From: VAZQ01 sp035293945
Lineage (GTDB): Bacteria; Pseudomonadota; Alphaproteobacteria; Rhizobiales; Xanthobacteraceae
DNA length: 64,000 nt
Direction of reading: 5' to 3'
NCBI GenBank assembly: GCA_035293945.1
Contig: DATGLV010000045.1
Span: 181,021 to 245,020 of the forward strand
Numbering within the stretch: the first letter of the stretch is position 1; each line of letters begins with the position of its first letter. Below the pieces are notes generated by a model. That model worked only from the letters and a program-made list of their open reading frames with translations. It did not search any database and was not told the DNA's origin. The position numbers were made by a program, and so were the translations under genes. Positions 16,053 through 24,591 of this stretch are shown one piece after another.

Positions 16053-17048
16053 ATGATCATGGGCACTGTAGAGAGAATCATGCGCCGGGCAATCCTCGCT
16101 TCATTGGCGTCAATCGTGCTCGGGCTTGCGTCGGCGGCTCTCGCCCAGACCTATCCGGTGCGGCCCGTCACGTTGGTGGTGGCCTTCACGCCGGCCGGCC
16201 CGAGCGATGTGCTCTCGCGCATCGTCGGCCGCAAGCTCGAGGAGCTGCTCAAGCAGCCGTTCGTGGTGGTCAACCGGCCGGGCGCCGGCGGCAATATCGG
16301 GGCCGAAGCTGTCGCGACGGCGCCTGCCGACGGCTACACCCTGCTGATGGGCAACAACAGCATTCTCGCCACCAATGCGAGCCTCTATCGCAAGCTGCCG
16401 TACGACCCGGAGAAGGATTTCGAGCCAATCAGCCTGATCGGCAGCCAGGCCAATATTCTGGTGGTCAATCCCAAGCTGCCGGTGCACTCGGTTGCCGAGC
16501 TCATCGCGCTCGCCAGGGCCAAGCCGGGTGAGCTCAACTATGCGTCGTCCGGCATCGGTACCGCCGCGCATCTCGCCGGCGCGCTGTTCAGGACGCAGGC
16601 GAACGTCGATATCGTGCACGTTGCCTATAAGGGCGCGGCACCGGCGCTGCAGGACCTCATCGCCGGACAGGTGCAGATGATGTTTGCGACCGCAGCTTCC
16701 GTGGTGGGCTTCATCAATGCCGGGACGGTGCGGCCGCTTGCCGTCACGACGCTCCATCGCAGCACTCTGATGCCCGATCTGCCGACTGTTGCCGAGTCAG
16801 GTCTTCCGGGCTTTGAGGCCACCACCTGGCATGGTCTGGTGGCGCCGGCCGGCACGCCCGCGGCCGTGGTCAATATTCTGCACGACGCGACCGTCAAGGC
16901 GCTGGCCGATCCAGCGGTCGCCAAATCCTTGACCGAGCTCGGGGTCGAGATCTCGCCTTCGACGCCGGACGAATTCAGCAAATACATCACCGCCGAAATT
17001 CCCAAATGGACCGCCGTGGTGAAAGCCTCGGGCGCGACCCTCGACTGA
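16053..17048 (+). CDS. Bug/TctC-family solute-binding protein
   Basis: 331 residues; AAGGAG about 8 nt before the ATG at 16053 (a second ATG is two codons later). Signal peptide ends at SAALAQ. Family marks: 'YPVRPVTLVVAFTPAGPSDV', 'VVNRPGAGGNIGAEAVA', 'ADGYTLLMGNNSILATN', 'LPYDPEKDFEPISLIG', 'VAYKGAAPALQDLIAGQVQM' and 'PTVAESGLPGFEATTWHGLV'. These periplasmic proteins bind carboxylic acids, some for TctAB permeases, many as orphans. It starts a three-gene plus-strand run with a LigI-like lactonase (gap 15 nt) and an LVIVD propeller, so an aromatic-derived polycarboxylate is a reasonable ligand guess. No tctA or tctB here. Confidence 0.9.
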   Translation: MIMGTVERIMRRAILASLASIVLGLASAALAQTYPVRPVTLVVAFTPAGPSDVLSRIVGRKLEELLKQPFVVVNRPGAGGNIGAEAVATAPADGYTLLMGNNSILATNASLYRKLPYDPEKDFEPISLIGSQANILVVNPKLPVHSVAELIALARAKPGELNYASSGIGTAAHLAGALFRTQANVDIVHVAYKGAAPALQDLIAGQVQMMFATAASVVGFINAGTVRPLAVTTLHRSTLMPDLPTVAESGLPGFEATTWHGLVAPAGTPAAVVNILHDATVKALADPAVAKSLTELGVEISPSTPDEFSKYITAEIPKWTAVVKASGATLD

Positions 17049-17063
17049 CGACCTTCGATCAAA

Positions 17064-17990
17064 ATGATATCGACCGATCTCTCCCACGCGCCCTTGTGCC
17101 TGGCCGCGGACGCGGCCCCACGCGCACCTGCAGTTCCGTTTCCACCTCTTTCCTGCGACTGCCATGCCCACATCTGCGGGCCGGCGACTGCTTTTCCCTA
17201 TAGCGACGAGCGCATCTACACGCCCCCCGACGCAACGATCGATGCTTACCGGCATCTGCTTGCAGCGCTCAGAGTCGAGCGTGCGGTTCTGATCCAGCCC
17301 AGCGTCTACGGCACCGACAACCGCGCCATGCTGGCGGCTTTAGCCGCAGCCGGCCCCGGGTTCCGTGGTGTCGCGGTGGTCGAGCCGACGATTTCCGCGC
17401 GCGAGATCGAAGCACTGCATCAGGCGGGTGTGCGTGGCGTACGGCTCAATCTGGTTGATCGCCGCGACGGCAAGAACGCGGTGCCACGCGAAGAGGTGCG
17501 CGCGCTTGCGGCGCGCATCGCACTGTTCGGCTGGCATATCGAGTTCTTGGTCAATCTCGACGAGGCGCCGGAATTTGCGTCTGCGGTCGCCGGCTTGCCG
17601 GTGAACATCGTGCTCGGGCATCTGGGCTATCCGCGCGCCGGGGCCGGGAACTGGATCAACATGCCGGCATTCGCGGGCCTGTTGCGCCTGCTGGAGGGCG
17701 GCAGCACTTGGGTAAAGCTTACCGGTCCGTACCGAATTTCCTCTGCTCCCGATCTACCCTATGCGGATGTGGATGCGGCGGCCGAGCGCCTCGCTGCGGC
17801 CGCGCCTGAGCGCCTCGTCTGGGGCAGCGACTGGCCGCATGTGATGATGAAGAAGCCGATGCCAAACGACGGCGCGCTGGCCGATCTGCTCACGCGCTGG
17901 ATTCCTGACGCCCGCACCCGCCATCGCGTGCTGGTGGACAACCCGATCGCGCTCTATGGCTTTGCTGCAGAAGAAAGGATCACAAGGTGA
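17064..17990 (+). CDS. Amidohydrolase-2 family protein, LigI-like (2-pyrone-4,6-dicarboxylate lactonase type)
   Basis: 308 residues of the TIM-barrel amidohydrolase family. N-terminal metal/active-site strand 'SCDCHAHICGP' (HxH), 'YTPPDATIDAYRHLLAALRV' as in LigI-type lactonases, 'VNIVLGHLGYPRAGAG' and the C-terminal 'ERLVWGSDWPHVMMKKPMPN' with the catalytic Asp. LigI opens the lactone ring of a lignin intermediate. Substrate not proven here; related genes act on other lactones. Spacing to the Bug gene is 15 nt and the stop overlaps the GTG of the next gene, so it is clearly within an operon. Confidence 0.82.
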   Translation: MISTDLSHAPLCLAADAAPRAPAVPFPPLSCDCHAHICGPATAFPYSDERIYTPPDATIDAYRHLLAALRVERAVLIQPSVYGTDNRAMLAALAAAGPGFRGVAVVEPTISAREIEALHQAGVRGVRLNLVDRRDGKNAVPREEVRALAARIALFGWHIEFLVNLDEAPEFASAVAGLPVNIVLGHLGYPRAGAGNWINMPAFAGLLRLLEGGSTWVKLTGPYRISSAPDLPYADVDAAAERLAAAAPERLVWGSDWPHVMMKKPMPNDGALADLLTRWIPDARTRHRVLVDNPIALYGFAAEERITR

Positions 17991-19306
17991 ATACAGAAGG
18001 TCGCAGCGCAACGCTTGCTCGCAATGTCCGCCGCCTTGGGCATCTTGATCTCGCCGGCGCGGGCCAGGTCTCGGTCAAGGGCAATTACGCCTATGTGGGC
18101 CACATTCCGAACCGCGCGCATCTCGGCACCACCATTGTGGATATATCGAACCCGAGAGCACCGCGCGTGGTGGCCGAGATCACGCTCGCCGACACGACCT
18201 CGCACAGCCACAAGGCTCGGGTTGCCGGCGACATCATGATCGTCAACCACGAGCGCAATCCGACCGCGATCGGGCGCCGTGCCGACGAGCTGCCGCGCGT
18301 AAAGGCCGAGCTCACGGCCGCACTCGGCCGCGCGCCCACACATGCCGAGATCGCCCAACAGCTCAGCGTCAAGGAAGCCGATATCGGCGAGATCGAGCGG
18401 GAAGCCGCGCGCGGCTACCATAACGGCGGCTTCAAGATCTATGACGTGTCGAAGCCCTCCGCGCCGAGGGAAATCGTGCACCAGCGCACCGGCGGCATCG
18501 GGGTGCATCGCTTCGATATGGATGAGAGCTATGCCTACATCTCGACCGAGATGGAGGGCTTCATCGGCAACATCCTGGTGATCTATGACATCCGCGATCC
18601 GCGGCGCCCAGCCGAGGTGTCACGCTGGTGGATGCCCGGCCAGCACATCGCCGGCGGCGAGAAGCCCAAATGGCCGGGCCGCCAGCATCGCCTGCATCAT
18701 GCGTTGCGCTACGGGAATGAGATGTGGGCGAGCTGCTGGCACGCCGGCTTTTCGATCATCGACGTGGCCGATCTGTCAAAGCCGAAGACGCTCGGTTCCT
18801 ACAACTATCATCCGCTGTTTCCTGAGCCGACCCATACGGTGCGACCGGTAGGAACGGACGGTAAAGGACGGCGCATCGCTCTCTCCATTGACGAAGAAGA
18901 TCAGGCGCAGAGCGCAAGCGAAGAGCTGGCGCGGCGCGGGCGTGCGCATGCCTGCATGCTGACCTTCGATGTCACCGATCCCGCGGCCGCCAGGCCGTTG
19001 GCGCAATTCGTGGTGAGCGACCTCGACTCGCCGTTCAGCCGCACGTCCGGCGCCCGCTTCGGCGCCCACCAGTTCGCCGAGCGCACCCACGGCACGCTCG
19101 TCTACGCCGTCTGGTTCGCCGGAGGCCTGCGCATTGTCGATGTGGCCGACCCGCTCGCGCCGCGCGAAGTCGCCTGGTACATCCCGGAGCCCGTCGGCGG
19201 CCGCGCCGCGCCGCAGAGCAATGACGTGACGCTCGACGAGCGCGGCCTTATCTATCTGGTCGACCGCTGGGTAGGCTTTGATATCCTCGAGCACACGGCC
19301 GCGTAG
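17987..19306 (+). CDS. LVIVD-repeat beta-propeller protein with a helical insert
   Basis: 439 residues, GTG start overlapping the upstream stop (GTGA). Blades have LVIVD-type sequences: 'GTTIVDISNPRAPRVVAEI', 'GFKIYDVSKPSAPREIV', 'GFSIIDVADLSKPKTLGSY', 'GLRIVDVADPLAPREVAWY'. No signal peptide is visible, in contrast to many relatives. Between blades, residues about 103-143 carry 'LGRAPTHAEIAQQLSVKE', which resembles a sigma-70 region 3 / HTH helix pair. The protein is translationally coupled to the LigI-like lactonase. Function unknown; a scaffold or regulator coupled to the pathway are options. Confidence 0.75.
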   Translation: MNTEGRSATLARNVRRLGHLDLAGAGQVSVKGNYAYVGHIPNRAHLGTTIVDISNPRAPRVVAEITLADTTSHSHKARVAGDIMIVNHERNPTAIGRRADELPRVKAELTAALGRAPTHAEIAQQLSVKEADIGEIEREAARGYHNGGFKIYDVSKPSAPREIVHQRTGGIGVHRFDMDESYAYISTEMEGFIGNILVIYDIRDPRRPAEVSRWWMPGQHIAGGEKPKWPGRQHRLHHALRYGNEMWASCWHAGFSIIDVADLSKPKTLGSYNYHPLFPEPTHTVRPVGTDGKGRRIALSIDEEDQAQSASEELARRGRAHACMLTFDVTDPAAARPLAQFVVSDLDSPFSRTSGARFGAHQFAERTHGTLVYAVWFAGGLRIVDVADPLAPREVAWYIPEPVGGRAAPQSNDVTLDERGLIYLVDRWVGFDILEHTAA

Positions 19307-19310
19307 GCGC

Positions 19311-19670
19311 GTGCGCGAGGCAAACACCGCTAAGACGGAACGCGCCCGGACGCTTCGCCGCCGCTCAACGGACGCGGAGCGAAAGCTATGGTACCGGCTG
19401 CGGGCCCGCTCCGTTTTGGGGTGCAAGTTTGTACGCCAAGAGCCAATCGGGCCTTATGTGGTAGATTTTGTCTGTCGGGAGCAGCGTTTGATTGTAGAGG
19501 TCGACGGCAGTCAGCATGCGGACAGCACCTACGATGCTCTACGCGACCGGTGGTTCGCGGACCGCAGGTATCGGGTTCTGAGATTTTGGAACAGTGACGT
19601 GATGCGGAACATTGACGGCGTTCTTGAATCTGTTGCGGAGGCTCTCAAGGCTCACGGTGGCTCTCGATAG
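19311..19670 (+). CDS. DUF559-domain protein (Vsr-like endonuclease fold)
   Basis: 119 residues from a GTG at 19311, 4 nt after the LVIVD stop; an upstream in-frame TTG at 19278 would overlap that gene. Typical DUF559 line-up: 'RRRSTDAERKLWYRLRAR', 'CKFVRQEPIGPYVVDFVC', 'RLIVEVDGSQHADSTYD' and 'YRVLRFWNSDVMRNIDGVL'. The E-x-D-G-x-Q-H segment is the presumed nuclease site of this restriction-endonuclease-like family. Usually a stand-alone housekeeping or horizontally moving gene in alphaproteobacteria; no partner seen here. Catalytic residues intact. Confidence 0.85.
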   Translation: MREANTAKTERARTLRRRSTDAERKLWYRLRARSVLGCKFVRQEPIGPYVVDFVCREQRLIVEVDGSQHADSTYDALRDRWFADRRYRVLRFWNSDVMRNIDGVLESVAEALKAHGGSR

Positions 19671-19708
19671 GCTGAACGTAGTTCTGTGCCGTGCCTAGTC
19701 CGATGGCG

Positions 19709-19851
19709 CGCTCCCTCTCCCCGCGTGCGGGGAGAGGGTCGGGGTGAGGGGGCATCTCGCAAAAGGAGAGCCGCGGATTTGGGGACGCCCCCTCACCCGG
19801 ATCGCTTTGCGATCCGACTTCTCCCCGCAAGCGGGGAGAGGTGAGGAATGC
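19709..19851. repeat. Intergenic hairpin repeat, family B (double copy)
   Basis: Two hairpins in inverted arrangement: 'CTCTCCCCGCGTGCGGGGAG' near 19719 and 'CTCCCCGCAAGCGGGGAG' near 19822, with 'CCTCACCC' and 'GGGTGAGG' as inner complementary arms. It lies between the convergent DUF559 and ModA-like genes. Confidence 0.7.
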
Positions 19852-19901
19852 CCGTGTCCAGTGCGACACTCCTACCTCAGCGGGAGAGGAGCTTTTGCGC
19901 G

Positions 19902-20681
19902 CTACTTCTGCTTTGCCATCACGCCGCTGTCGCGGAAGATCGCCTGCGCGTCGGCCGACTCGAGGAAAGCGAGGAACGCGCGGGCGCCGGCAGGGTTCAG
20001 CGCCGCCTTGATCAGCGCCGATGAATACATCGTGTAGTTCTGCACCTCATCCGGAATTGGCCCGGCGAGCTTCACGCCGCCAACTTCCTGATTGTGCAGC
20101 ACATCGGTATAGCCGCCGAAGCCCAGCTCTTTGCCGTGTCCTTCCTTGATCCGGGTCGCGACTGCCTCGCCGTCGTCGACCCTGATGATCTTGGCCTGGA
20201 CCTGGTCGAACAAGCCGATCTTCTTCAGCATCGTCTCGATATAGACGCCGCTGGAGGCGCGGTTATAGACGAGCGCGTCCGCCTCAAGGAGCGCGCGCTC
20301 GAACGCCGCCATGGTCGAGATGTCCGGCGGTGTTGCGTCCGCACGCACGAGGACGGCCGATCCGACGCCGCCGATCTCCTTCTCGGTGCCGGCCGCAATG
20401 GTTCCGGCGCCGGTCAGCTGTTTCAGCGTGGCGTTCGGCGCGAGGATCACATCCGCGGCCGCTGCATTCTCAGTGAGGATCTTGCGCAGCTCCGGCGCGG
20501 TGGCGTAGCGGATTTGCACGGCATCGCCCGATTGCTCCTTGAACTTCGCCGCGATGGCGACGAGGCCGCGCTGCATGGCGCCGGCGCTCAGCACCTTGAG
20601 CTCGTCCGCAGAGGCCTGTCCCGTATTTAGAGCCAAGACCCCCACGACAAAACCGATCGCCCGCATCCGCATGCTTCGCAT
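19902..20681 (-). CDS. ModA-like solute-binding protein (paralog 1)
   Basis: 259 residues, signal peptide ending at QASADE, start at 20681 with GGAGGAC upstream. It has the molybdate-binding-protein layout: 'LKVLSAGAMQRGLVAIAAKF', 'ADVILAPNATLKQL', 'YNRASSGVYIETMLKKIGL', 'FGGYTDVLHN', 'LAGPIPDEVQNYTMYSSALI', and C-terminal 'ARAFLAFLESADAQAIFRDS'. Two further paralogs are at 22101 and 33883, and none has a modB/modC neighbour. This branch of the family in soil alphaproteobacteria is probably not for molybdate; 'QNYTMYSSAL' replaces the usual molybdate-site Tyr region. Last gene of a four-gene minus-strand run. Confidence 0.82.
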   Translation of the reverse strand: MRSMRMRAIGFVVGVLALNTGQASADELKVLSAGAMQRGLVAIAAKFKEQSGDAVQIRYATAPELRKILTENAAAADVILAPNATLKQLTGAGTIAAGTEKEIGGVGSAVLVRADATPPDISTMAAFERALLEADALVYNRASSGVYIETMLKKIGLFDQVQAKIIRVDDGEAVATRIKEGHGKELGFGGYTDVLHNQEVGGVKLAGPIPDEVQNYTMYSSALIKAALNPAGARAFLAFLESADAQAIFRDSGVMAKQK

Positions 20682-20777
20682 AATGTCCTCCGCGCCGGTG
20701 CCTGACGTGGACACCGGTTTACCCGCGCGCGCTGCGGAGTTGCAAGAGCCTCGGCTGCAAATCCGAGGGATGCCTGA

Positions 20778-20942
20778 CTAGCTGCTGCCGGGCGGCGCTA
20801 CGTGAATGCCGAATTGTGCGAGGATCTGCGGCCAGAACGCGACGGCGAGGCCGGCGAGGATCACGATGATGGCTCCAAGCAAAGTCTTCAAGCCCGGGCG
20901 GCTCGGCGGAAATTCGTCGCCCGGACGTTCTATGTTTGTCAT
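20778..20942 (-). CDS. 54-residue single-helix membrane protein
   Basis: A short gene: polar N-terminus MTNIERPGDEFPPSRPGLK, then one hydrophobic helix 'TLLGAIIVILAGLAVAFWPQ', then a short tail ending PPGSS. Stop TAG. It lies between the ModA-like gene (96 nt downstream) and the carboxypeptidase-regulatory-like gene (122 nt upstream), all on the minus strand. I do not recognise a family. Coding is inferred from the clean frame and the sensible N-in, one-helix topology. It could be a small partner of the neighbouring secreted proteins. Confidence 0.55.
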   Translation of the reverse strand: MTNIERPGDEFPPSRPGLKTLLGAIIVILAGLAVAFWPQILAQFGIHVAPPGSS

Positions 20943-21064
20943 TCGTTTCTATCTCGCAGATCGCTTTCGATGTTTGCCGCCCCGGCGGGCTCATATCATC
21001 GCGCAAAAGCCAGCTGATCTGCGATTTTCGGGACCCTCCCATACGATGGTGCAGCGGGCGACCG

Positions 21065-21991
21065 TTACGCTGTCCAAGGAGCGTACGGATTTTCCGGCGG
21101 CACGATGTCGGCCTCGATCTCGATGCCGACATCGGCGCCGATTTCGAGCGTTCGGGGTGGCGCATCATAACCGGCCTTCCACACCGTGAGCTCATAGCTG
21201 CCCTTGGGCACCGCGACCTCGGCGCGTCCAGACGCGTCGGTTGCGGCCCCGTAGGCGCCGAGCCGTATCTGCGCATCCTCGATCGGCGTGCGTGTATCTT
21301 TCTCCAGCACCGCGATGCTGAGACGATGCTCTCCCGGCCGGACGATCGCCACGCTGAATTTCGACACCGATCCGTCATGCGGGATGGCGGCATCTTTCGC
21401 CGCAAAATTCACTGTGTACCAGGCGAGGCCCTCTTGCGCCGGCGCCGGCAGCTCCACCTCGGTCCAGTAGAGCGCGCTCGTTCCCGGCCACGGGGCATCC
21501 CGCAACGCGCCGGAGGCGACGACTGCGCCACCGGCATCGCTGATTAAGATCTGGCGTCCCGCCAAAGTGCAGTCCGCGGAGGACTTCGCCCCGACGTTGA
21601 TGCTGAACCGGTTGCCCATGAGGACCGGCGAAGGCACCGCCCAGACCGCGAGGCTCGTGGTATGCGGCCTGGTCTTGAATGCGAAGCTTATCGTGCACTC
21701 CTCGTGCCGCACGCCATCCTGCTCGTGCGCCGGAGAGCGCAAACGCCAGCTTTGCTCGCCCGTTCGGGTCGGTGTCTTCATGGTGACTTCGCGGACCGCC
21801 TCTGCTGAAGGCGGCAGGTGCGCGAGCACGCGTCCGTCCGCGTCCTCGACCACGAGGGGCAGCTCGCCAAGATCGCATCCTTGCGTACAGGCAAGCTTGA
21901 TCTTCAAGACGATCTCGCTGTCGATCTCGATCTCGGCGGGTGGGGATTCGTACAGTTCCAGGAGCGGAATATGGTTCTTCTCGTTGGCCAT
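21065..21991 (-). CDS. Protein with carboxypeptidase-regulatory-like (Ig-fold) C-terminal domain, function unknown
   Basis: 308 residues from ATG 21991 (MANEKNHIPLLELYESPP), no signal peptide. The first two thirds are beta-rich with no family I know ('EIDSEIVLKIKLACTQGCDL', 'RHEECTISFAFKTRPHTTSL', 'LMGNRFSINVGAKSSADCTL'). The last ~80 residues, 'LSIAVLEKDTRTPIEDAQIR' to 'GSYELTVWKAGYDAPPRTL', form a carboxypeptidase-regulatory-like Ig-fold domain. It belongs to the minus-strand run of two ModA-like genes and the 54-residue membrane protein. A binding or assembly role is a guess. Confidence 0.7.
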   Translation of the reverse strand: MANEKNHIPLLELYESPPAEIEIDSEIVLKIKLACTQGCDLGELPLVVEDADGRVLAHLPPSAEAVREVTMKTPTRTGEQSWRLRSPAHEQDGVRHEECTISFAFKTRPHTTSLAVWAVPSPVLMGNRFSINVGAKSSADCTLAGRQILISDAGGAVVASGALRDAPWPGTSALYWTEVELPAPAQEGLAWYTVNFAAKDAAIPHDGSVSKFSVAIVRPGEHRLSIAVLEKDTRTPIEDAQIRLGAYGAATDASGRAEVAVPKGSYELTVWKAGYDAPPRTLEIGADVGIEIEADIVPPENPYAPWTA

Positions 21992-22100
21992 GGCGTTGCC
22001 CGGGCGACCGCTCACTTGCGATCAGCGCGCAGGAATTCCTGCGCGCCGGTGGATTCGGGTGGAGGCTGCTGGCGCCCGCATCAGGTGACGTGTTTCATTA

Positions 22101-22865
22101 TTACTGCACGTTCGGTTCCATCCGGGCCATCCTCCAATCCTGAGCGGCGGCCTTGCTGGCCATGAACTCGACGAGCGCGCGCGCAGCGTCAGGTGCGGCG
22201 GCCTTCGCGGTCACAGCCGCCTCATAGCTGGTGTAATCCTGCAGTGGTGCCGGAACGGGGCCGGCAAATTTCACGAATGTCCGCACCTCGGCGGCGTTCA
22301 TCAGGCCGAGCTCGAGCTCGCCCTTCTGGATCATCTCCTGGCCCGGATCGAGACCGACGACCTTCAGCTTTGGCTTGATCTGATCCATGATGCCGGACTT
22401 GTCCAGGATGCGCTGGATCACGACGCCGCTGCCATTGGGGACGGCAGGATCGCCGACGCCGATCGATTTGGCGGCGATCAGGGTTTTCTTGAAAGCGTCT
22501 GCCGTCGAAATATCCGGCGCCGGGGCGTTGGCATTCACCGCCATGCCGATGCCGCCGCGAACGACCGCTGTGCGAGTCTCAGGCTTAATTCCGCTGGCCT
22601 TTGCGAGCTCGGCCATCGCGGGAGCCGACTGCACCACGACGTCAAACGCCTCCCCGGCGGCGAGCTTTTGCGTGACCATCGCGGGCGAGGTCGCCGTATA
22701 GGTCACCTTGTTGCCGGTTTGCTTCATGAAGTCGGCGATGATCGGGTCGAGCCCAAGCTTCACGCCTCCGACACTGATCAGCTTGACCTCGGCCGCGGTC
22801 GCGATCCCCGCCGACGCGGCGAGCGCGAGCGCGGCAATGCAAATCTTGGAAACGATAATGCGCAT
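22101..22865 (-). CDS. ModA-like solute-binding protein (paralog 2)
   Basis: 254 residues, GGGAGGAAAGCC just before the ATG at 22865, signal peptide ending at AGIATAAE. Layout as in the ModA family: 'VKLISVGGVKLGLDPIIADF', 'AFDVVVQSAPAMAELAKASG', 'GDPAVPNGSGVVIQRILDKS', 'ELELGLMNAAEVRTFVKFAG', 'LQDYTSYEAAVTAKAA' and 'ARALVEFMASKAAAQDWRMA'. First gene of a four-gene minus-strand run that ends in another ModA-like gene. No transporter core nearby. Ligand unknown. Confidence 0.82.
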   Translation of the reverse strand: MRIIVSKICIAALALAASAGIATAAEVKLISVGGVKLGLDPIIADFMKQTGNKVTYTATSPAMVTQKLAAGEAFDVVVQSAPAMAELAKASGIKPETRTAVVRGGIGMAVNANAPAPDISTADAFKKTLIAAKSIGVGDPAVPNGSGVVIQRILDKSGIMDQIKPKLKVVGLDPGQEMIQKGELELGLMNAAEVRTFVKFAGPVPAPLQDYTSYEAAVTAKAAAPDAARALVEFMASKAAAQDWRMARMEPNVQ

Positions 22866-23110
22866 GGCTTTCCTCCCAATGCCTTGTTCTCTCCTCATCG
22901 GGTTTATCCGAGGATACCCCGAGCATACCAATATAGCGGCTTTTCCCAACCGGTCCCATTTCACCTGCGCACGATCTTTTCGCCGCCACCGGCTCGCCCG
23001 CATGGGACTGTGGCCCTTCCACGGCCCTCTTCAAGTCCGAGTTATTCGTGTAGCATGCCGGACGCGCGTAAATTTCGAAAACACCAGCGCGCCAAAAAGG
23101 GAGGGTTTCC

Positions 23111-24427
23111 ATGCAGCTGAAAGGCAAGCTCGCGTTTCTCGCCGTGCTGGCGGTCGCCGCCAGCACGTCCGCATACGCGCAATCGCCGCACCTCATCGTG
23201 CCCCCGGACCAGGTTATCGCTGTCAAGGCCGGGCACCTGTTCGATTCCAAGATCGGCGACATGCTCACCAACCAGGTGATCCTGATCAAGGGCGACAAGG
23301 TCACTGATGTTGGGGCGAACCTGGCCATTCCGCCCGGCGCCAAGATCATCGATCTCTCCGGGGTGACGGTGCTGCCCGGCATGATCGACACCCACGTGCA
23401 CGTGAACACCGGCGGGCAGACCGCGGCGCAGCGCGCCATGATCGCGCTCGCCAATGCGCAGACCGATCTCAATGCCGGCTTCACCACCGTGATGGATATG
23501 GATTCGCGCGGCGGCTACAACACCGTCGACCTGCGCGACGCGATCCGCGAGGGCTACGTGATGGGCCCGCGCATGCAGGTGGTCGGGCAGTCGCTCAATC
23601 AACGCGCCACCAACTATTATCCGGACAACGAGCTACGCTTCCAGGAGCGGAATACAGAGGACAAGAACCTCAATTCACCGCAGCTCGCGCGCGCGGCAGT
23701 GCGCGAGGCCAAGCTGCACGGCGTGGACTATATCAAGATCTATACGACCCAGGATTTCGTCGGCCAGATGCACATGTGGAAGCCGGACGCGACACTGGTC
23801 AACAGCCCCTCGCTCGACTTCGACGAAGTTTCCGCGGTCGTCGACGAGGCGCACCGGCTCGGCCTCAAGGTCGCCTGCCACACCTACGGCGGCGACGGCA
23901 TGTTCAGCTGCCTCAATGCCGGGGTCGACGCGCCCAATCATTTGCTCGAGCTCGACGAGAACGGCATCAAAATTATCTTGGAAAAGCACGAGACCTTCGT
24001 GCCCACGATCGATGACCTGATCGCGCTCGAGAAGCCTGACCTCAAGGAGACCAACGGCCGCAACTCGCGGCTCAAGCTGATGGAACAGGCATTCCGCCGC
24101 GCGCTCGCCGCCGGCGTCACCATGGCGTTCGGCAGTGGTTCCACCTCGCCCTCGATCCCGCATGGCAAGCAAGGCAACCAGTTTGCCTATTTCGTGAAGT
24201 GGGGCATGAGCCCGACGCAGGCCCTGCAGATGGCCTATCTGCCGGCCGCCCGCCTGCTAAACTACGATTGGCAGAACGAGATCGGCAGCCTGGAGAAAGG
24301 CAAGTTCGCCGATCTGATCGCAGTCAGCGGCAATCCGATTGCTGACGTGAGCGAGATGGAGCGCGTCAAGTTCGTGATGAAGGGCGGAATGGTCGTCAAG
24401 AACGATCTGGGCATCCTCACCCCTTGA
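23111..24427 (+). CDS. Secreted amidohydrolase-1 family protein (Xaa-Pro dipeptidase/imidazolonepropionase-like)
   Basis: 438 residues with a signal peptide ending at STSAYAQ and 'AAAAAGGGAGGGTTTCC' before the ATG. TIM-barrel amidohydrolase: 'VTVLPGMIDTHVHVNTGG' (HxH metal ligands), 'GVDYIKIYTT' (the Lys that is carboxylated in relatives), 'KVACHTYGGDGM' and 'GVDAPNHLLEL' (two further His ligands), and the closing 'GSLEKGKFADLIAVSGNPI'. The strand-8 Asp is not at its place: where most have GTD, this reads 'AFGSGSTSPSIPHGKQ'. A paralog at 26335 shares the GSG. Substrate may be a peptide-like or lactam compound; periplasmic. Confidence 0.85.
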   Translation: MQLKGKLAFLAVLAVAASTSAYAQSPHLIVPPDQVIAVKAGHLFDSKIGDMLTNQVILIKGDKVTDVGANLAIPPGAKIIDLSGVTVLPGMIDTHVHVNTGGQTAAQRAMIALANAQTDLNAGFTTVMDMDSRGGYNTVDLRDAIREGYVMGPRMQVVGQSLNQRATNYYPDNELRFQERNTEDKNLNSPQLARAAVREAKLHGVDYIKIYTTQDFVGQMHMWKPDATLVNSPSLDFDEVSAVVDEAHRLGLKVACHTYGGDGMFSCLNAGVDAPNHLLELDENGIKIILEKHETFVPTIDDLIALEKPDLKETNGRNSRLKLMEQAFRRALAAGVTMAFGSGSTSPSIPHGKQGNQFAYFVKWGMSPTQALQMAYLPAARLLNYDWQNEIGSLEKGKFADLIAVSGNPIADVSEMERVKFVMKGGMVVKNDLGILTP

Positions 24428-24467
24428 GATCGGCTGCGAGATAGTGCTGGGCCAGCAAAGGAGTCTC

Positions 24468-24591
24468 CACCTCTCCCCGCTTGTGGGGAGAGGGCGGCGC
24501 GTAGCGCCAGCTGAGGAGGGCTCGCCCACAAATCTCGATGTCAAATACTCGGAAAATGCCCCTCACCCCCGTAAGCGGGCAAAGAGGGGCT
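24468..24591. repeat. Intergenic hairpin repeats, family B (two hairpins)
   Basis: 'CCTCTCCCCGCTTGTGGGGA' hairpin near 24471-24493 and a 'GCCCCTCACCCCC...GAGGGGC' hairpin near 24558-24590. It lies between the convergent amidohydrolase and aminotransferase genes and touches the aminotransferase stop; likely acts at transcript ends. Confidence 0.65.
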
